Positions 1 to 8,263 of a stretch of DNA of 64,000 nt are shown in pieces. The position numbers were made by a program, and so were the translations under genes. The notes under the pieces were generated by a model. The model worked only from the letters and a program-made list of their open reading frames with translations, made no database searches and was not told the DNA's origin. Location: positions 930,001 to 994,000 of the forward strand of contig NZ_JACHWN010000001.1 in assembly GCF_014191375.1 (NCBI RefSeq). The letters run 5' to 3'. This DNA comes from Mesorhizobium sp. RMAD-H1 (GTDB lineage: Bacteria; Pseudomonadota; Alphaproteobacteria; Rhizobiales; Rhizobiaceae). How positions within the stretch are numbered: the stretch's first letter is position 1; each line of letters opens with the position of its first letter.

Positions 1-1
1 C

Positions 2-358
2 GGTGGTGGGGCGCAGGCTGCCGAAAACGAAACCGTCAATGGCGTGAATTTCATCGGCAAGGTGGTATCGGGCGTTTCGCCGCGCGATCTGAAGCCGCTT
101 GCCGACGAGGGCAAGAAGGCGCTCGGTTCCGGCGTGGTGGTTTTCGTCGGTCTCGGCGAGGATGGCAAGGCGAGCGCCGTCGTCGGCGTCACCGAAGATC
201 TGACCGCGCGCATCAGCGCCGTCGATCTGGTCCGCGCGGCCTCCGCCGCTCTTGGCGGCTCGGGCGGCGGCGGCCGTCCTGATATGGCCCAGGCGGGCGG
301 TCCGGAAGGCGCCAGGGCTTCCGAGGCGATCGCCGCGGTCAGGGCCGCGCTGGGCTGA
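2..358 (+). CDS. alaS: Alanyl-tRNA synthetase, C-terminal end (partial)
   Basis: The frame is open from the window edge, so the 5' part of the gene lies outside. The visible ~118 residues match the C-Ala region of alanyl-tRNA synthetase, with [20 protein letters not shown], a GVTEDLTAR segment and the glycine-rich [16 protein letters not shown] stretch that ends AlaRS. The enzyme charges tRNA-Ala; the C-Ala domain helps hold the tRNA and the editing site together. An internal GTG at 44 is not the start. A strong intrinsic terminator follows 22 bases after the stop. Confidence 0.95.
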   Translation, partial: GGGAQAAENETVNGVNFIGKVVSGVSPRDLKPLADEGKKALGSGVVVFVGLGEDGKASAVVGVTEDLTARISAVDLVRAASAALGGSGGGGRPDMAQAGGPEGARASEAIAAVRAALG

Positions 359-380
359 ACCGGCAATTCCGCGAATTTGA

Positions 381-405
381 ACAGGCCGGGCTACCCGGCC
401 TGTTT
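381..405 (+). terminator. Intrinsic terminator after alaS
   Basis: A perfect 10-bp GC-rich stem (ACAGGCCGGG and CCCGGCCTGT) with a 3-base loop is followed by TTTTCG. It sits just after the alaS stop and just before the convergent monooxygenase gene ending at 410, so it may serve both directions. Confidence 0.85.
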
Positions 406-409
406 TCGT

Positions 410-763
410 TTATGCGCAGCTGTGAGCGGCCCGGCTGTCCTCCGGCGCCTCGTCGCGGTCGTCGAGCCCGTAATCGCGCAGCACGTGAGCGATGCGCAGC
501 CGGTAATCCTCGAAGACGCTGCTGCGGCCCTTCGCCTGGGCCACGCGGTGGGCGGGCAGGGTGCGCCATGCTTTCACCGCCTCCTCGTCGCGCCAGAAGG
601 AGAGCGACAGGAGCTTGCCCGGCTCGTTGAGGCTCTGGAATCGCTCGATGGAGATGAAGCCGTCGATCGCCAGCAGCTCCGCGCGCAGTCCGGCGGCGAT
701 GTCGAGATATTGCGCCCGGCGGGCTTCATCCGCCGGCCAGACTTCGAAGATGACCGCGATCAT
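410..763 (-). CDS. Antibiotic biosynthesis monooxygenase (ABM) family protein
   Basis: A 117-residue protein opening MIAVIFEVWPADEARRAQYL, with IDGFISIERFQSL and LLSLSFWRDEEAVKAWR, the usual pattern of the ABM dimeric alpha/beta-barrel fold. Members are small cofactor-free monooxygenases or heme-degrading proteins; the substrate cannot be told here. Its ATG overlaps the stop of the upstream NIPSNAP-like gene in an ATGA junction, so the two are probably translationally coupled. Both belong to the dimeric alpha/beta-barrel superfamily and lie opposite an ArsR-type regulator. Confidence 0.8.
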   Translation of the reverse strand: MIAVIFEVWPADEARRAQYLDIAAGLRAELLAIDGFISIERFQSLNEPGKLLSLSFWRDEEAVKAWRTLPAHRVAQAKGRSSVFEDYRLRIAHVLRDYGLDDRDEAPEDSRAAHSCA

Positions 764-1089
764 GGCCGCACAAGCTCCGCATGCGGGCCGGAGAGATGCT
801 TCAGGAACATCCGGTCCTCCTTCAGGATGAAGCGCTCCCGCTTGGCGAATTCATAATTTGCGCGTCCCAGCGGGTCGCCGGCTAGCCGCGCCCGATAGGC
901 CTCATAGGCCGCCAGGCTTTCGATGTTGTAGACGCCATAGGCGCAGGTGGCCGAGCCCTCATGGGGTCCGAAATAGCCGATCAGGTCAGCCCCGCAGCGC
1001 GGGATCGCCTGACCCCAGTTGCGCGCATATTCAGCGAAGGCGTCCCGTCTGAACGGATCGATCTCATAGCGGATGAAACAGGTGATCAT
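760..1089 (-). CDS. NIPSNAP family protein
   Basis: About 109 residues, starting MITCFIRYEIDPFRRDAFAEYARNWG. The repeated short beta-alpha units, the phrase CGADLIGYFGPHEG and the closing FLKHLSGPHAELV fit the NIPSNAP branch of dimeric alpha/beta barrels. The ATG at 1089 is preferred over the GTG one codon upstream because AGGAAG lies six bases before it. It is first in a two-gene unit with the ABM protein and divergent from the ArsR-like gene at 1165, which may control it. Its biochemical role is not known. Confidence 0.75.
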   Translation of the reverse strand: MITCFIRYEIDPFRRDAFAEYARNWGQAIPRCGADLIGYFGPHEGSATCAYGVYNIESLAAYEAYRARLAGDPLGRANYEFAKRERFILKEDRMFLKHLSGPHAELVRP

Positions 1090-1142
1090 CACTCACTTCC
1101 TGTGGTTTTCGATGGCCGATTTCTACCGCTTGAACTCCATCC

Positions 1143-1158
1143 ATGCTTCGGTTAGCAT
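1143..1158. promoter_or_regulatory. Inverted repeat in the NIPSNAP/ArsR divergent promoter
   Basis: ATGCT and AGCAT arms separated by six bases lie a few bases before the ArsR-type gene in a 75-bp divergent intergenic region. Position and symmetry suit an autoregulatory operator, but this is inference from symmetry only. Confidence 0.3.
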
Positions 1159-1164
1159 CGAACT

Positions 1165-1842
1165 ATGAAAGACGGTCCTGTCATTGCGAAGATCGCGGCG
1201 CTGCTTGGCGATCCGGCGCGGGCGAATATGCTCACGGCGCTGATGGACGGCCGCGCGCTGACGGCGAGCGAGCTTGCCGGGCTCGCCGGCGTCACCCTGC
1301 AGACGGCGAGCGGGCATCTTGCCAAGCTCGGTGAAGCCAATCTCGTCGACGTGGAAAAGCAGGGGCGGCATCGCTATTTCCGCCTGTCCGGGCCGGATGT
1401 GGCGGAGGTGCTGGAGCGGCTGATGGGCCTGGCCCAGCGCACCGGCGCTGTGCGCGTGCGCACGGGGCCGAAGGATCAGGCGCTGCGCACGGCGCGCATC
1501 TGCTACGACCATCTGGCGGGGGAGCGCGGCGTCGAGATGCTCGATGCGGCCCGCCGGCTCCACCTCATCGCCGAGGACGCGGATCTCGTGCTGACCGGGA
1601 AGGGCCGGGATTTCTTCACCGGCCTTGGTGTCGATATCGGACGGCTCGAGAAAGGCAAGCGGCCGCTCTGCCGCGCCTGTCTCGACTGGAGCGAGCGGCG
1701 CAACCATCTGGGCGGCGCGCTGGGGGCCGCACTCCTCGATACCTTCATCGCGCGGGGCTGGGCGCGGCGGCTCGAGGGGCGCGTCATTTCCTTCACGCCC
1801 GCCGGCACACAGGCGTTTCGCGCCGCCTTTTCGAGCGAATAG
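1165..1842 (+). CDS. ArsR-family winged-helix transcriptional regulator
   Basis: A 225-residue protein. Residues 1-90 form a clear ArsR-type winged helix: LGDPARANMLTALMDGRALT, the recognition helix region LAGLAGVTLQTASGHLAKL, and the wing VEKQGRHRYFRLSG. The C-terminal ~130 residues are longer than in classical metal sensors and contain LCRACLDWSERRNHLGGALG, as seen in long-form ArsR proteins. No typical CxC metal-binding motif is present in the DNA-binding helix, so a metal ligand is not evident. It likely regulates the divergent NIPSNAP/ABM pair. Confidence 0.85.
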   Translation: MKDGPVIAKIAALLGDPARANMLTALMDGRALTASELAGLAGVTLQTASGHLAKLGEANLVDVEKQGRHRYFRLSGPDVAEVLERLMGLAQRTGAVRVRTGPKDQALRTARICYDHLAGERGVEMLDAARRLHLIAEDADLVLTGKGRDFFTGLGVDIGRLEKGKRPLCRACLDWSERRNHLGGALGAALLDTFIARGWARRLEGRVISFTPAGTQAFRAAFSSE

Positions 1843-1880
1843 GTCTTACCGCGCCGGCTCTCCCGTAAGTGACGCCCGCG

Positions 1881-3770
1881 TCACTCCGCCATGGCTTCTT
1901 CATATTCGGTGGAGAGCGCCATCCACTTCTCCTCCGCTTGCGCCAGTTCCGCCCTCGCCTTGGCGATGTCACGCGTGATGGCAGTGACCTTCGACGCATC
2001 CTGCGTATAGAGATCGGGATCGTCGAGCTGCGCCTGCAGGTCTTGAATCTTTTTCGTCAGTTTCTGCACCAAGGCTTCGGCTTCATTGATCTTTTTCTGC
2101 AAGGGCTTCAGCGTCTCGCGCTTCTGCGCGGCAAGGCGGCGCTGGTCGGCCTTGGAGATCTTCGGCCCCTGGTCCGCCGGCCTTTCCCTGCCATTGCCGG
2201 AGCGGCTGTCGGAGAGCACCAATGAGCGGTATTCCTCTAGGTCGCCGTCATAAGGCTTCACCTCGCCGCCGCGCACCAGCCACAGCCGGTCCATGGTCGC
2301 CTCGATCAGGTGCCGGTCGTGGGCGATGAGAATGACCGCGCCGTTGAAGCCATTGAGCGCATGGACGAGCTCCTCGCGGCTGTCGATATCGAGATGGTTG
2401 GTCGGCTCGTCGAGAATGAGCAGGTTCGGCCCGTGGAAGGTGGCAAGCCCCATCAAGAGCCGCGCCTTCTCGCCGCCGGAGAGGTCGCGCGCCGGCGTCA
2501 TCATCTTTTCCGTGGAAAGCCCCATCTGCGCCACGCGCGAGCGCACCTTCGCCTCCGGCTCGCCCGGCATCAGCTTGCGCACATGCTCGATGGCGTTGTC
2601 GCCGGGCACGAGATCGTCGAGCTGATGCTGCGCGAAGAAGGCGACCTTCAGATTGGGGGAGACCGTCATCCGCCCGGCTTCCGGCTGCAGCCTGCCGCCC
2701 AGAAGCTTGGCGAGCGTCGATTTGCCGTTGCCGTTCGAGCCGAGCAGGGCGATGCGGTCGTCATTGTCGATGCGCAGGTTCAGGCCCCGCAGCACCGGCT
2801 TGCCGGGGATATAGCCCACATCGACATTCTCGATCGCGATGATGGGCGAGGCCGCCTTCTTTTCCGCGTCGGGGAAGGTGAAGGGCTGTACATGCTCGTT
2901 GATATGGGCGGCGATGGGCTTCAGTTTCTCGAGCGCCTTCAGGCGCGACTGCGCCTGCCGTGCCTTGGAGGCCTTGGCGCGGAAGCGCTCGACGAATGCC
3001 TCCATATGCTTGCGCTGCGCCTCCTGCTTGACGCGCTGCTTTTGCTGCAGCTCGATCATCTCCGAGCGCTGGCGCTCGAACTGATCGTAGCCGCCGCGCC
3101 AGAAGGTCAATTTCTTCTGGTCGAGATGCATGATCGAATTGACGGCAGAATTGAGCAGATCGCGGTCGTGGCTGATGAGGATGACGGTGTGCGGATAGCG
3201 CCGCACATAGTCCTCAAGCCAGAGCGTGCCTTCAAGGTCGAGATAGTTGGTCGGCTCGTCGAGGAGCAGCAGATCCGGCTCGGAGAAGAGCACCGCGGCA
3301 AGCGCCACGCGCATCCGCCACCCGCCCGAGAAGGAGGAGGCGGGGCGTCGCTGCGCCTCGGCGTCGAAGCCGAGGCCGGAGAGGATCGCGCCTGCGCGCG
3401 CTTCCGCCGAATGGGCGTCGATATCGGCAAGGCGGGTGTGGATTTCGGCGATGCGGTGCGGATCGGTGGCGGTTTCGGCTTCTTCGAGCAGCGCCATGCG
3501 CTCCTTGTCTGCTTTGAGCACGATCTCGATCAGCGGCTCTTCCGTCCCCGGCGCTTCCTGCGCCACCTGGCCGATGCGCGTGTTCTTGGGCAGCGAGAAA
3601 TCGCCCGTCTCCGGCGCAAGCTCGCCGGTGATGACGCGGAAGAGGGTGGATTTGCCGGTGCCGTTGCGCCCGACGAAGCCGGTCTTGGACCCCGTCGGCA
3701 GCGTCACGCTGGCGTGGTCGATAAGCAGGCGGCCGGCGACGCGCACGGAAATGTCGTTCAGGATAAGCAT
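1881..3770 (-). CDS. ABC-F family ATP-binding cassette protein
   Basis: A 629-residue protein with two ABC ATPase domains and no membrane segments, the ABC-F layout. Domain 1: Walker A GRNGTGKSTL, signature SFSGGWRMRVALA, Walker B LLLLDEPTNYLDLEG. Domain 2: GSNGNGKSTLAK, LSGGEKARLLM, LLILDEPTNHLDIDS. Between them is a basic linker rich in K, R and Q (the P-site tRNA interaction motif region), and the last ~80 residues form a charged coiled coil as in Uup and YheS. Such proteins act on the ribosome as translation factors. The exact subfamily (Uup- or YheS-like) is not resolved. Confidence 0.92.
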   Translation of the reverse strand: MLILNDISVRVAGRLLIDHASVTLPTGSKTGFVGRNGTGKSTLFRVITGELAPETGDFSLPKNTRIGQVAQEAPGTEEPLIEIVLKADKERMALLEEAETATDPHRIAEIHTRLADIDAHSAEARAGAILSGLGFDAEAQRRPASSFSGGWRMRVALAAVLFSEPDLLLLDEPTNYLDLEGTLWLEDYVRRYPHTVILISHDRDLLNSAVNSIMHLDQKKLTFWRGGYDQFERQRSEMIELQQKQRVKQEAQRKHMEAFVERFRAKASKARQAQSRLKALEKLKPIAAHINEHVQPFTFPDAEKKAASPIIAIENVDVGYIPGKPVLRGLNLRIDNDDRIALLGSNGNGKSTLAKLLGGRLQPEAGRMTVSPNLKVAFFAQHQLDDLVPGDNAIEHVRKLMPGEPEAKVRSRVAQMGLSTEKMMTPARDLSGGEKARLLMGLATFHGPNLLILDEPTNHLDIDSREELVHALNGFNGAVILIAHDRHLIEATMDRLWLVRGGEVKPYDGDLEEYRSLVLSDSRSGNGRERPADQGPKISKADQRRLAAQKRETLKPLQKKINEAEALVQKLTKKIQDLQAQLDDPDLYTQDASKVTAITRDIAKARAELAQAEEKWMALSTEYEEAMAE

Positions 3771-3815
3771 GACAAGGGCTTTTGCACGGGAAGCGCCGGT
3801 TCCGCAAGATGGGTT

Positions 3816-4328
3816 TCAGGCAAAACGCCGTCCCGTCTCCGTTCTCTGGAACCGGACGAGGTCCAGCGACGGCGCTTGGCTGCCGAGCGCCGTCAGCATC
3901 GCATGGACCTGGCCGCGATGATGGGTCTGGTGATTGAAGAAATGCGAGAGCGCCGGCGCAAGCCTCTGGCTGACGGTGCGCACATCGGTGACGGTGATAT
4001 AGGTGAAGCGTCCCTCGACGGCCCTGTCGTCCAGCCCCTCGACGAAGGCGATGATGCGCCGGTCCTCCGCCTCGCGCGCCACGCGCAGGGCGGACAATTG
4101 TTCGAAAAGGATGGCATCGAGGGTCTTGGGATGGTCGCCTTCCCCGGTGAAGCGCTTCATCCAGATGCGATCGGCAATCAGGATGTGGTTCAGCGTTCCA
4201 TGAATGGATTTGAAGAAGGCCCCCATGTCCCGGCGATAGTCCTCGTCGCTGAGCTCTGCTGCGGCATCGTAGACGAGGTCGTTCGCCCAGCGGTTATAGG
4301 CGGCGAACATCTGGAAATGACTGCGCAT
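3816..4328 (-). CDS. DinB family protein
   Basis: A 170-residue four-helix-bundle protein starting MRSHFQMFAAYNRWANDLVY. The metal-binding histidine triad of the DinB/YfiT superfamily is visible in GTLNHILIADRIW and in HFFNHQTHHRGQVHAML. Such proteins are metal-dependent and often act as thiol-dependent transferases; the substrate is unknown. The ATG at 4328 is chosen over an upstream in-frame start because GGGAGA lies just before it and the residues before it do not resemble the family. Confidence 0.88.
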   Translation of the reverse strand: MRSHFQMFAAYNRWANDLVYDAAAELSDEDYRRDMGAFFKSIHGTLNHILIADRIWMKRFTGEGDHPKTLDAILFEQLSALRVAREAEDRRIIAFVEGLDDRAVEGRFTYITVTDVRTVSQRLAPALSHFFNHQTHHRGQVHAMLTALGSQAPSLDLVRFQRTETGRRFA

Positions 4329-4450
4329 CGGTTTCTCCCTTGACATTTCAACCGCGAACGCCGGCTGTGTGATGCAATCCATGAAATTTGCTGATTGGAT
4401 TCCGGCTGGCAATCTCCCCACAATGGCACAGGATCAGAATCGGGAGCTTA

Positions 4451-5143
4451 ATGATGACACGTGTCCTCTATACCCTTTGCGGCAGGGAAGAGAACCGGCC
4501 GTTTTCCCCCCATTGCTGGAAGGTGGCGCTGGCGCTTGCTCACAAGGGGCTGGACTATGTCGAACGGCCCTGTCCCTTCACCGCGATACCCCGCATCGAG
4601 GACGGGTTTTCCAAGACAGTTCCCGTTCTCCGGGACGGCAATCGCCTTGTCCGCGACAGCTTCGAGATCGCGCTCTACCTGGAGGAAGCCTATCCGGACC
4701 GGCCGACGCTTTTCGCAGGCGAGGGCGGCAAGGCGCTCTCCCGTTTCGTCGAGAGCTTTTCGCAGATGGTCATCCATATGCCGGTCACGAAGATGGCGGT
4801 CATGCATATCCACGACATGCTGGACGAGGCCGATCAGGCCTATTTCCGTGCCAGCCGGCATGAGCGTCTCGGCAGGCCGATCGAGGAACTGGCGGCGGAG
4901 GGCGAGGCGGAGAGGGCCGCTTTCGCGTCACGTCTGGAGCCGGTGCGCCGCACGCTGCATTTCCAGCCTTTCCTCGGTGGCGACAGCCCGCTATTCGCCG
5001 ATTACATCCTGTTCGGCGCCCTGCAATGGATGCGGGTGACGGCCGGCCCGCCACCGCTTGCACGGGACGATACCGTCCTTCAATGGTTTGAACGTTGTCT
5101 TGACCTCCATGACGGGCTTGGACGACGTGTCGCAGCGGCGTGA
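4451..5143 (+). CDS. Glutathione S-transferase family protein
   Basis: A 230-residue protein with an N-terminal thioredoxin-like domain (MMTRVLYTLCGREENRPFSP, then TVPVLRDGNRLVRDSFEIALYL, where the VP and the ES/DS glutathione-binding positions are recognisable) and a helical C-terminal domain containing SPLFADYILFGALQWM. The layout resembles the LigE/beta-etherase-like branch more than classical detoxifying GSTs. CGGGAG precedes the ATG at 4451. It is divergent from the dinB-like gene and sits upstream of ndk with its own spacing; the substrate is unknown. Confidence 0.8.
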   Translation: MMTRVLYTLCGREENRPFSPHCWKVALALAHKGLDYVERPCPFTAIPRIEDGFSKTVPVLRDGNRLVRDSFEIALYLEEAYPDRPTLFAGEGGKALSRFVESFSQMVIHMPVTKMAVMHIHDMLDEADQAYFRASRHERLGRPIEELAAEGEAERAAFASRLEPVRRTLHFQPFLGGDSPLFADYILFGALQWMRVTAGPPPLARDDTVLQWFERCLDLHDGLGRRVAAA

Positions 5144-5223
5144 AATTGCCCCGACCCCCTTGTTTCCAGAGGCCGGGGCGGGTAAACACCGCCCACTTCT
5201 CTGGAACATAAGGGTTTTGAACG

Positions 5224-5646
5224 ATGGCGATTGAACGCACGTTTTCGATGATCAAGCCGGATGCGACGAAGCGTAACCTGACGGGCGCGATTACCAAGAT
5301 GCTCGAGGATGCGGGCCTGCGCGTCGTTGCTTCCAAGCGCGTCTGGATGAGCCGCCGTGAGGCCGAGGGCTTCTATGCCGTCCACAAGGACCGTCCCTTC
5401 TTCGGCGAGCTGGTCGAGTTCATGTCCTCCGGCCCGACGGTCGTCCAGGTCCTCGAAGGCGAGAACGCCATTGCGAAGAACCGCGAAGTGATGGGCGCCA
5501 CCAACCCGGCCAATGCCGCCGAAGGCACCATCCGCAAGACCTTCGCGCTCTCTATCGGCGAGAATTCGGTCCATGGCTCGGATGCTCCGGAAACCGCCGC
5601 CGAGGAAATCGCCTACTGGTTCTCCGGCACCGAAATCGTCGGCTGA
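5224..5646 (+). CDS. ndk: Nucleoside diphosphate kinase
   Basis: 140 residues, the standard size. The start [18 protein letters not shown] and the active-site segment [16 protein letters not shown], with phospho-accepting His117, identify Ndk, which transfers the gamma-phosphate from ATP to other nucleoside diphosphates through a phosphohistidine. The gene stands alone with a strong intrinsic terminator 28 bases after the stop. Confidence 0.98.
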   Translation: MAIERTFSMIKPDATKRNLTGAITKMLEDAGLRVVASKRVWMSRREAEGFYAVHKDRPFFGELVEFMSSGPTVVQVLEGENAIAKNREVMGATNPANAAEGTIRKTFALSIGENSVHGSDAPETAAEEIAYWFSGTEIVG

Positions 5647-5673
5647 TTTCTGCAACCGCTATGATCAAATGCC

Positions 5674-5705
5674 AAGCCCGCCGGAAACGGCGGGCTTCGT
5701 TATTT
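5674..5705 (+). terminator. Intrinsic terminator after ndk
   Basis: A perfect 10-bp stem (AAGCCCGCCG and CGGCGGGCTT) with a GAAA tetraloop is followed by CGTTATTTT. Confidence 0.85.
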
Positions 5706-5752
5706 TATCGGTACGGGCGGGAATTGCGGCGCTTGGGCCAGAATGGCGGCCG

Positions 5753-6562
5753 TCAGCTCTGCTGCGTCAGGCGCAGGATCTCTTTGCCCTCGGCATCGAG
5801 CAGCAGCAGCTTGCCCAGATCGATCCTGTATGAGCGGGCTTTGCCCAGCGCGTCGAAGAACTTGCTTTCCTGGTTCATCAGCGCCGGCGGGCATTGCATG
5901 TAGGTGGAACCCACCTCGGCGAAGGAAAGCATGTCGGCCGCGAGCAGGGCCTTGGTGAAATACCGGTTGCAGCCGCTCGATCCGCTCACCTCGCCGTCGT
6001 CACCGATCGTCAGTGTCGTCTGGGCATTGTCGACGACGCCATTGCCGTAGATATCTTCCACCAGCCATGTCGCCCCCTCGATCGGATTGTCAAGCACGGT
6101 ATCGGCATCGTTGCGCACGGCCACCACGCTGATGCTGATCGGCTGCTGCGGCTCATGCGGGTCGATGCGATATTGCTGGTCGTTGACGAACCACAGCGTG
6201 TCGCCGGCGGCGATGCGGGCCTGCAGCACATAGGTATGACCCAGGACGATCTCCTGGCTGTCGAAATCCAGCGCGAAGGGAATCCGGCCGTTGCGGACGG
6301 AGGAAACGCGCGTCTCGGCCACGACCCTCGCACCCCCATCGGTGGGAGAGACATCGGCCAACTGCACATGCAGGTCAGCCTCCGGAGGCAGATCGATCTT
6401 GTCCTGGTAGACCACATCGCCATGAATGGTCTTCTCCGCGGCCACGCCGGAGGTGGGAAGCGATGCCGTGACGAACAGGGCGGAACCGGCGAGCACGGCA
6501 ATGCCTGCCACCGCCGCTCCCATTATCGAAATCCATCCTGCCCGGACGCGCCGCATACTCAT
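5753..6562 (-). CDS. Exported YbaY-like plus META domain protein
   Basis: A 269-residue protein with an N-terminal membrane segment/signal (residues ~8-42, ending near SGVAAEK). Residues ~45-155 look like a YbaY/YscW beta-sandwich (GDVVYQDKIDLPPEADLHVQLADVS). Residues ~160-265 are a META (HslJ-like) domain: GATWLVEDIYGNGVVDN, then GEVSGSSGCNRYF and a late STYMQCPPALMNQESKFF. Both domains occur in envelope proteins linked to stress or lipoprotein handling. No lipobox cysteine is evident, so it may be periplasmic or membrane-anchored. Confidence 0.78.
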   Translation of the reverse strand: MSMRRVRAGWISIMGAAVAGIAVLAGSALFVTASLPTSGVAAEKTIHGDVVYQDKIDLPPEADLHVQLADVSPTDGGARVVAETRVSSVRNGRIPFALDFDSQEIVLGHTYVLQARIAAGDTLWFVNDQQYRIDPHEPQQPISISVVAVRNDADTVLDNPIEGATWLVEDIYGNGVVDNAQTTLTIGDDGEVSGSSGCNRYFTKALLAADMLSFAEVGSTYMQCPPALMNQESKFFDALGKARSYRIDLGKLLLLDAEGKEILRLTQQS

Positions 6563-6730
6563 TTCCCGATGTTGTTTTTGCTTTGCCCGATGTCATCCTT
6601 GCTTTGAATGACACGAGACTTGCCACTGCAAGCCATGATTCTCCCACCCCCATGGAATGGTCAATGTTCGTGTAGAAATTGTGACATTGCAAGTTTTTGG
6701 TAATTATTTCGTTAGGATTTTCGCTGTTTT

Positions 6731-7219
6731 CTAGCGTTCCCGATCGCCCTGCCGTGCCCAGCGCGATTGCGCCGCGTCGTCGCTCGCCTTGGCTTCCACC
6801 CATCCGCCTTCCTTGCCGTCCCGGCGGTGCTCCTTTTTCCAGAAAGGTGCGTTGGTCTTCAGGAAATCCATCAGAAAGGAGGCGGCCTCGAATGCCGCCT
6901 GGCGATGCGCCGAGGCGGCTGCGACGAGGACGATACTCTCGCCCGGCAGGATTTTTCCATGGCGGTGGATGACGCGCAGCCCCGACAGCGGCCAGCGCTG
7001 CGAGGCTTCCGCCGCGATCCGGCCGATCTCGGCTTCCGCCATACCGGGATAATGTTCGAGTTCGAGCGCGATGAGCGTCCCGCCTTCGTCGCGGCAAAGC
7101 CCGCTGAAGGTCACCACCGCGCCGATATCGGTGCGTCCCGCCGACAGCGCCGCGATCTCGCTGGCGATGTCGAAATCCTCGCGCTGGACGCTGATATGCG
7201 GCACGACCGGCGTGCTCAT
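6731..7219 (-). CDS. moaE: Molybdopterin synthase catalytic subunit
   Basis: A 162-residue MoaE. Recognisable are VVTFSGLCRDEGGT, LELEHYPGMAE, LRVIHRHGKILPGE and the catalytic lysine region FLKTNAPFWKKE. It transfers sulfur from the MoaD thiocarboxylate to precursor Z to make molybdopterin. GGAGGGTGAG precedes the start, one base after the stop of moaD, so the two are co-translated. The residues after ~145 are a variable charged tail. Confidence 0.97.
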   Translation of the reverse strand: MSTPVVPHISVQREDFDIASEIAALSAGRTDIGAVVTFSGLCRDEGGTLIALELEHYPGMAEAEIGRIAAEASQRWPLSGLRVIHRHGKILPGESIVLVAAASAHRQAAFEAASFLMDFLKTNAPFWKKEHRRDGKEGGWVEAKASDDAAQSRWARQGDRER

Positions 7220-7220
7220 C

Positions 7221-7478
7221 TCACCCTCCGGTCATCGGCGGGAAGAGTGCGATCTCGCGCGCGCCCGCAATTTTCTCGCCATGGTCGACATGCTCGTGAT
7301 CGATGGCGACGCGGATGACTTCAGGATATTCCAGCGCTGCCTCATATTCCTCGCCACGCGTCTTCAGATGGTCGAGAAGCTCCCCCACGGTGCGCACCTC
7401 GGCGGGGAGTTCGATTTCCTCTTCCGGCTTGCCGATACGCTCGCGCACCCAGGCGAAATAGACGAGTTTGGTTGTCAT
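7221..7478 (-). CDS. moaD: Molybdopterin synthase sulfur-carrier subunit
   Basis: An 85-residue ubiquitin-like protein starting MTTKLVYFAWVRERIGKPEE and ending in the Gly-Gly pair (PPMTGG) that is thiocarboxylated for sulfur delivery. It lies four bases after pgsA and one base before moaE on the same strand, forming a pgsA-moaD-moaE run. It supplies molybdenum cofactor; a molybdopterin oxidoreductase is encoded at 17291 in this window. Confidence 0.97.
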   Translation of the reverse strand: MTTKLVYFAWVRERIGKPEEEIELPAEVRTVGELLDHLKTRGEEYEAALEYPEVIRVAIDHEHVDHGEKIAGAREIALFPPMTGG

Positions 7479-7482
7479 TGCT

Positions 7483-8064
7483 TCAGTCCATCACATGTTT
7501 CAGTCCGGCGCGGAAATAGTCCCAGCCGGTATAAAGCGTGACGAGCGCCGATATCCAGAGAAGCGTGATGCCCATCTCCGTCGTGTAGGGAAGGTACTTG
7601 TCGCCCGCATGCCCTGCGAGCAGGAAGCCGATGGCGACCATCTGGATCGTCGTCTTCCACTTCGAGAGCGTGCTGACCGGCACGCTGACCTTCAGTTCCG
7701 CCAGATATTCGCGCAGGCCAGAGACCAGGATCTCGCGGCACAGGATGATGATCGCCGCCCAGAGCGTCCATCCGGCGATCGTGCGGTCGGCGGCGAGCAG
7801 CAGGAGACAGGCGGAGACGAGCAGCTTGTCGGCGATCGGATCGAGCATCCGGCCGATGGTGGAGGTCTGCTTCCACATGCGCGCCAGATAGCCGTCGAAG
7901 AAATCGGTGATGCTGGCGGCGATGAAGATGGTCAGCGCGGTCCAGCGCGCGGTCTCGCTGGACTTCAGACTGCCCTCGACAAAAAAGCATACCACCACCA
8001 GTGGAACCGCAAGAATGCGCCCATAGGTGAGGATATTCGGCAAGGACAGGGCATTTTTCCGCAT
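7483..8064 (-). CDS. pgsA: CDP-diacylglycerol--glycerol-3-phosphate 3-phosphatidyltransferase
   Basis: A 193-residue membrane protein. The CDP-alcohol phosphotransferase signature D-G-x2-A-R-x8-G-x3-D-x3-D is complete (DGYLAR, then GRMLDPIAD). It makes phosphatidylglycerol phosphate, the first committed step to PG and cardiolipin. The ATG at 8064 (MRKNALSLPNILTYGRILAV) is chosen over one further upstream because the conserved family N-terminus begins there and GGGAGA precedes it. Followed by moaD and moaE. Confidence 0.96.
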   Translation of the reverse strand: MRKNALSLPNILTYGRILAVPLVVVCFFVEGSLKSSETARWTALTIFIAASITDFFDGYLARMWKQTSTIGRMLDPIADKLLVSACLLLLAADRTIAGWTLWAAIIILCREILVSGLREYLAELKVSVPVSTLSKWKTTIQMVAIGFLLAGHAGDKYLPYTTEMGITLLWISALVTLYTGWDYFRAGLKHVMD

Positions 8065-8263
8065 TCTAGGCTGATCTCCCACCGCGTGAATTCCCAAAAT
8101 CACAATCGATTAAGGTGAAATCATGCAGCAATTTAAAAGATTCGGCGTCTTTTGCGCGCCGATGGAAACACATCAACAGCGATGCGGGCAAAAAATCAAC
8201 ACCTGGCACCGACTTGGTAGGTCGCAATTATGTGTAACGCATGTGTGTTGGGCGCACGCCCGA

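Noticed and set aside
2310-4343. A 677-codon frame opposite the ABC-F and dinB-like genes
   Set aside because: Antisense shadow of two genes with intact motifs; no family resemblance.
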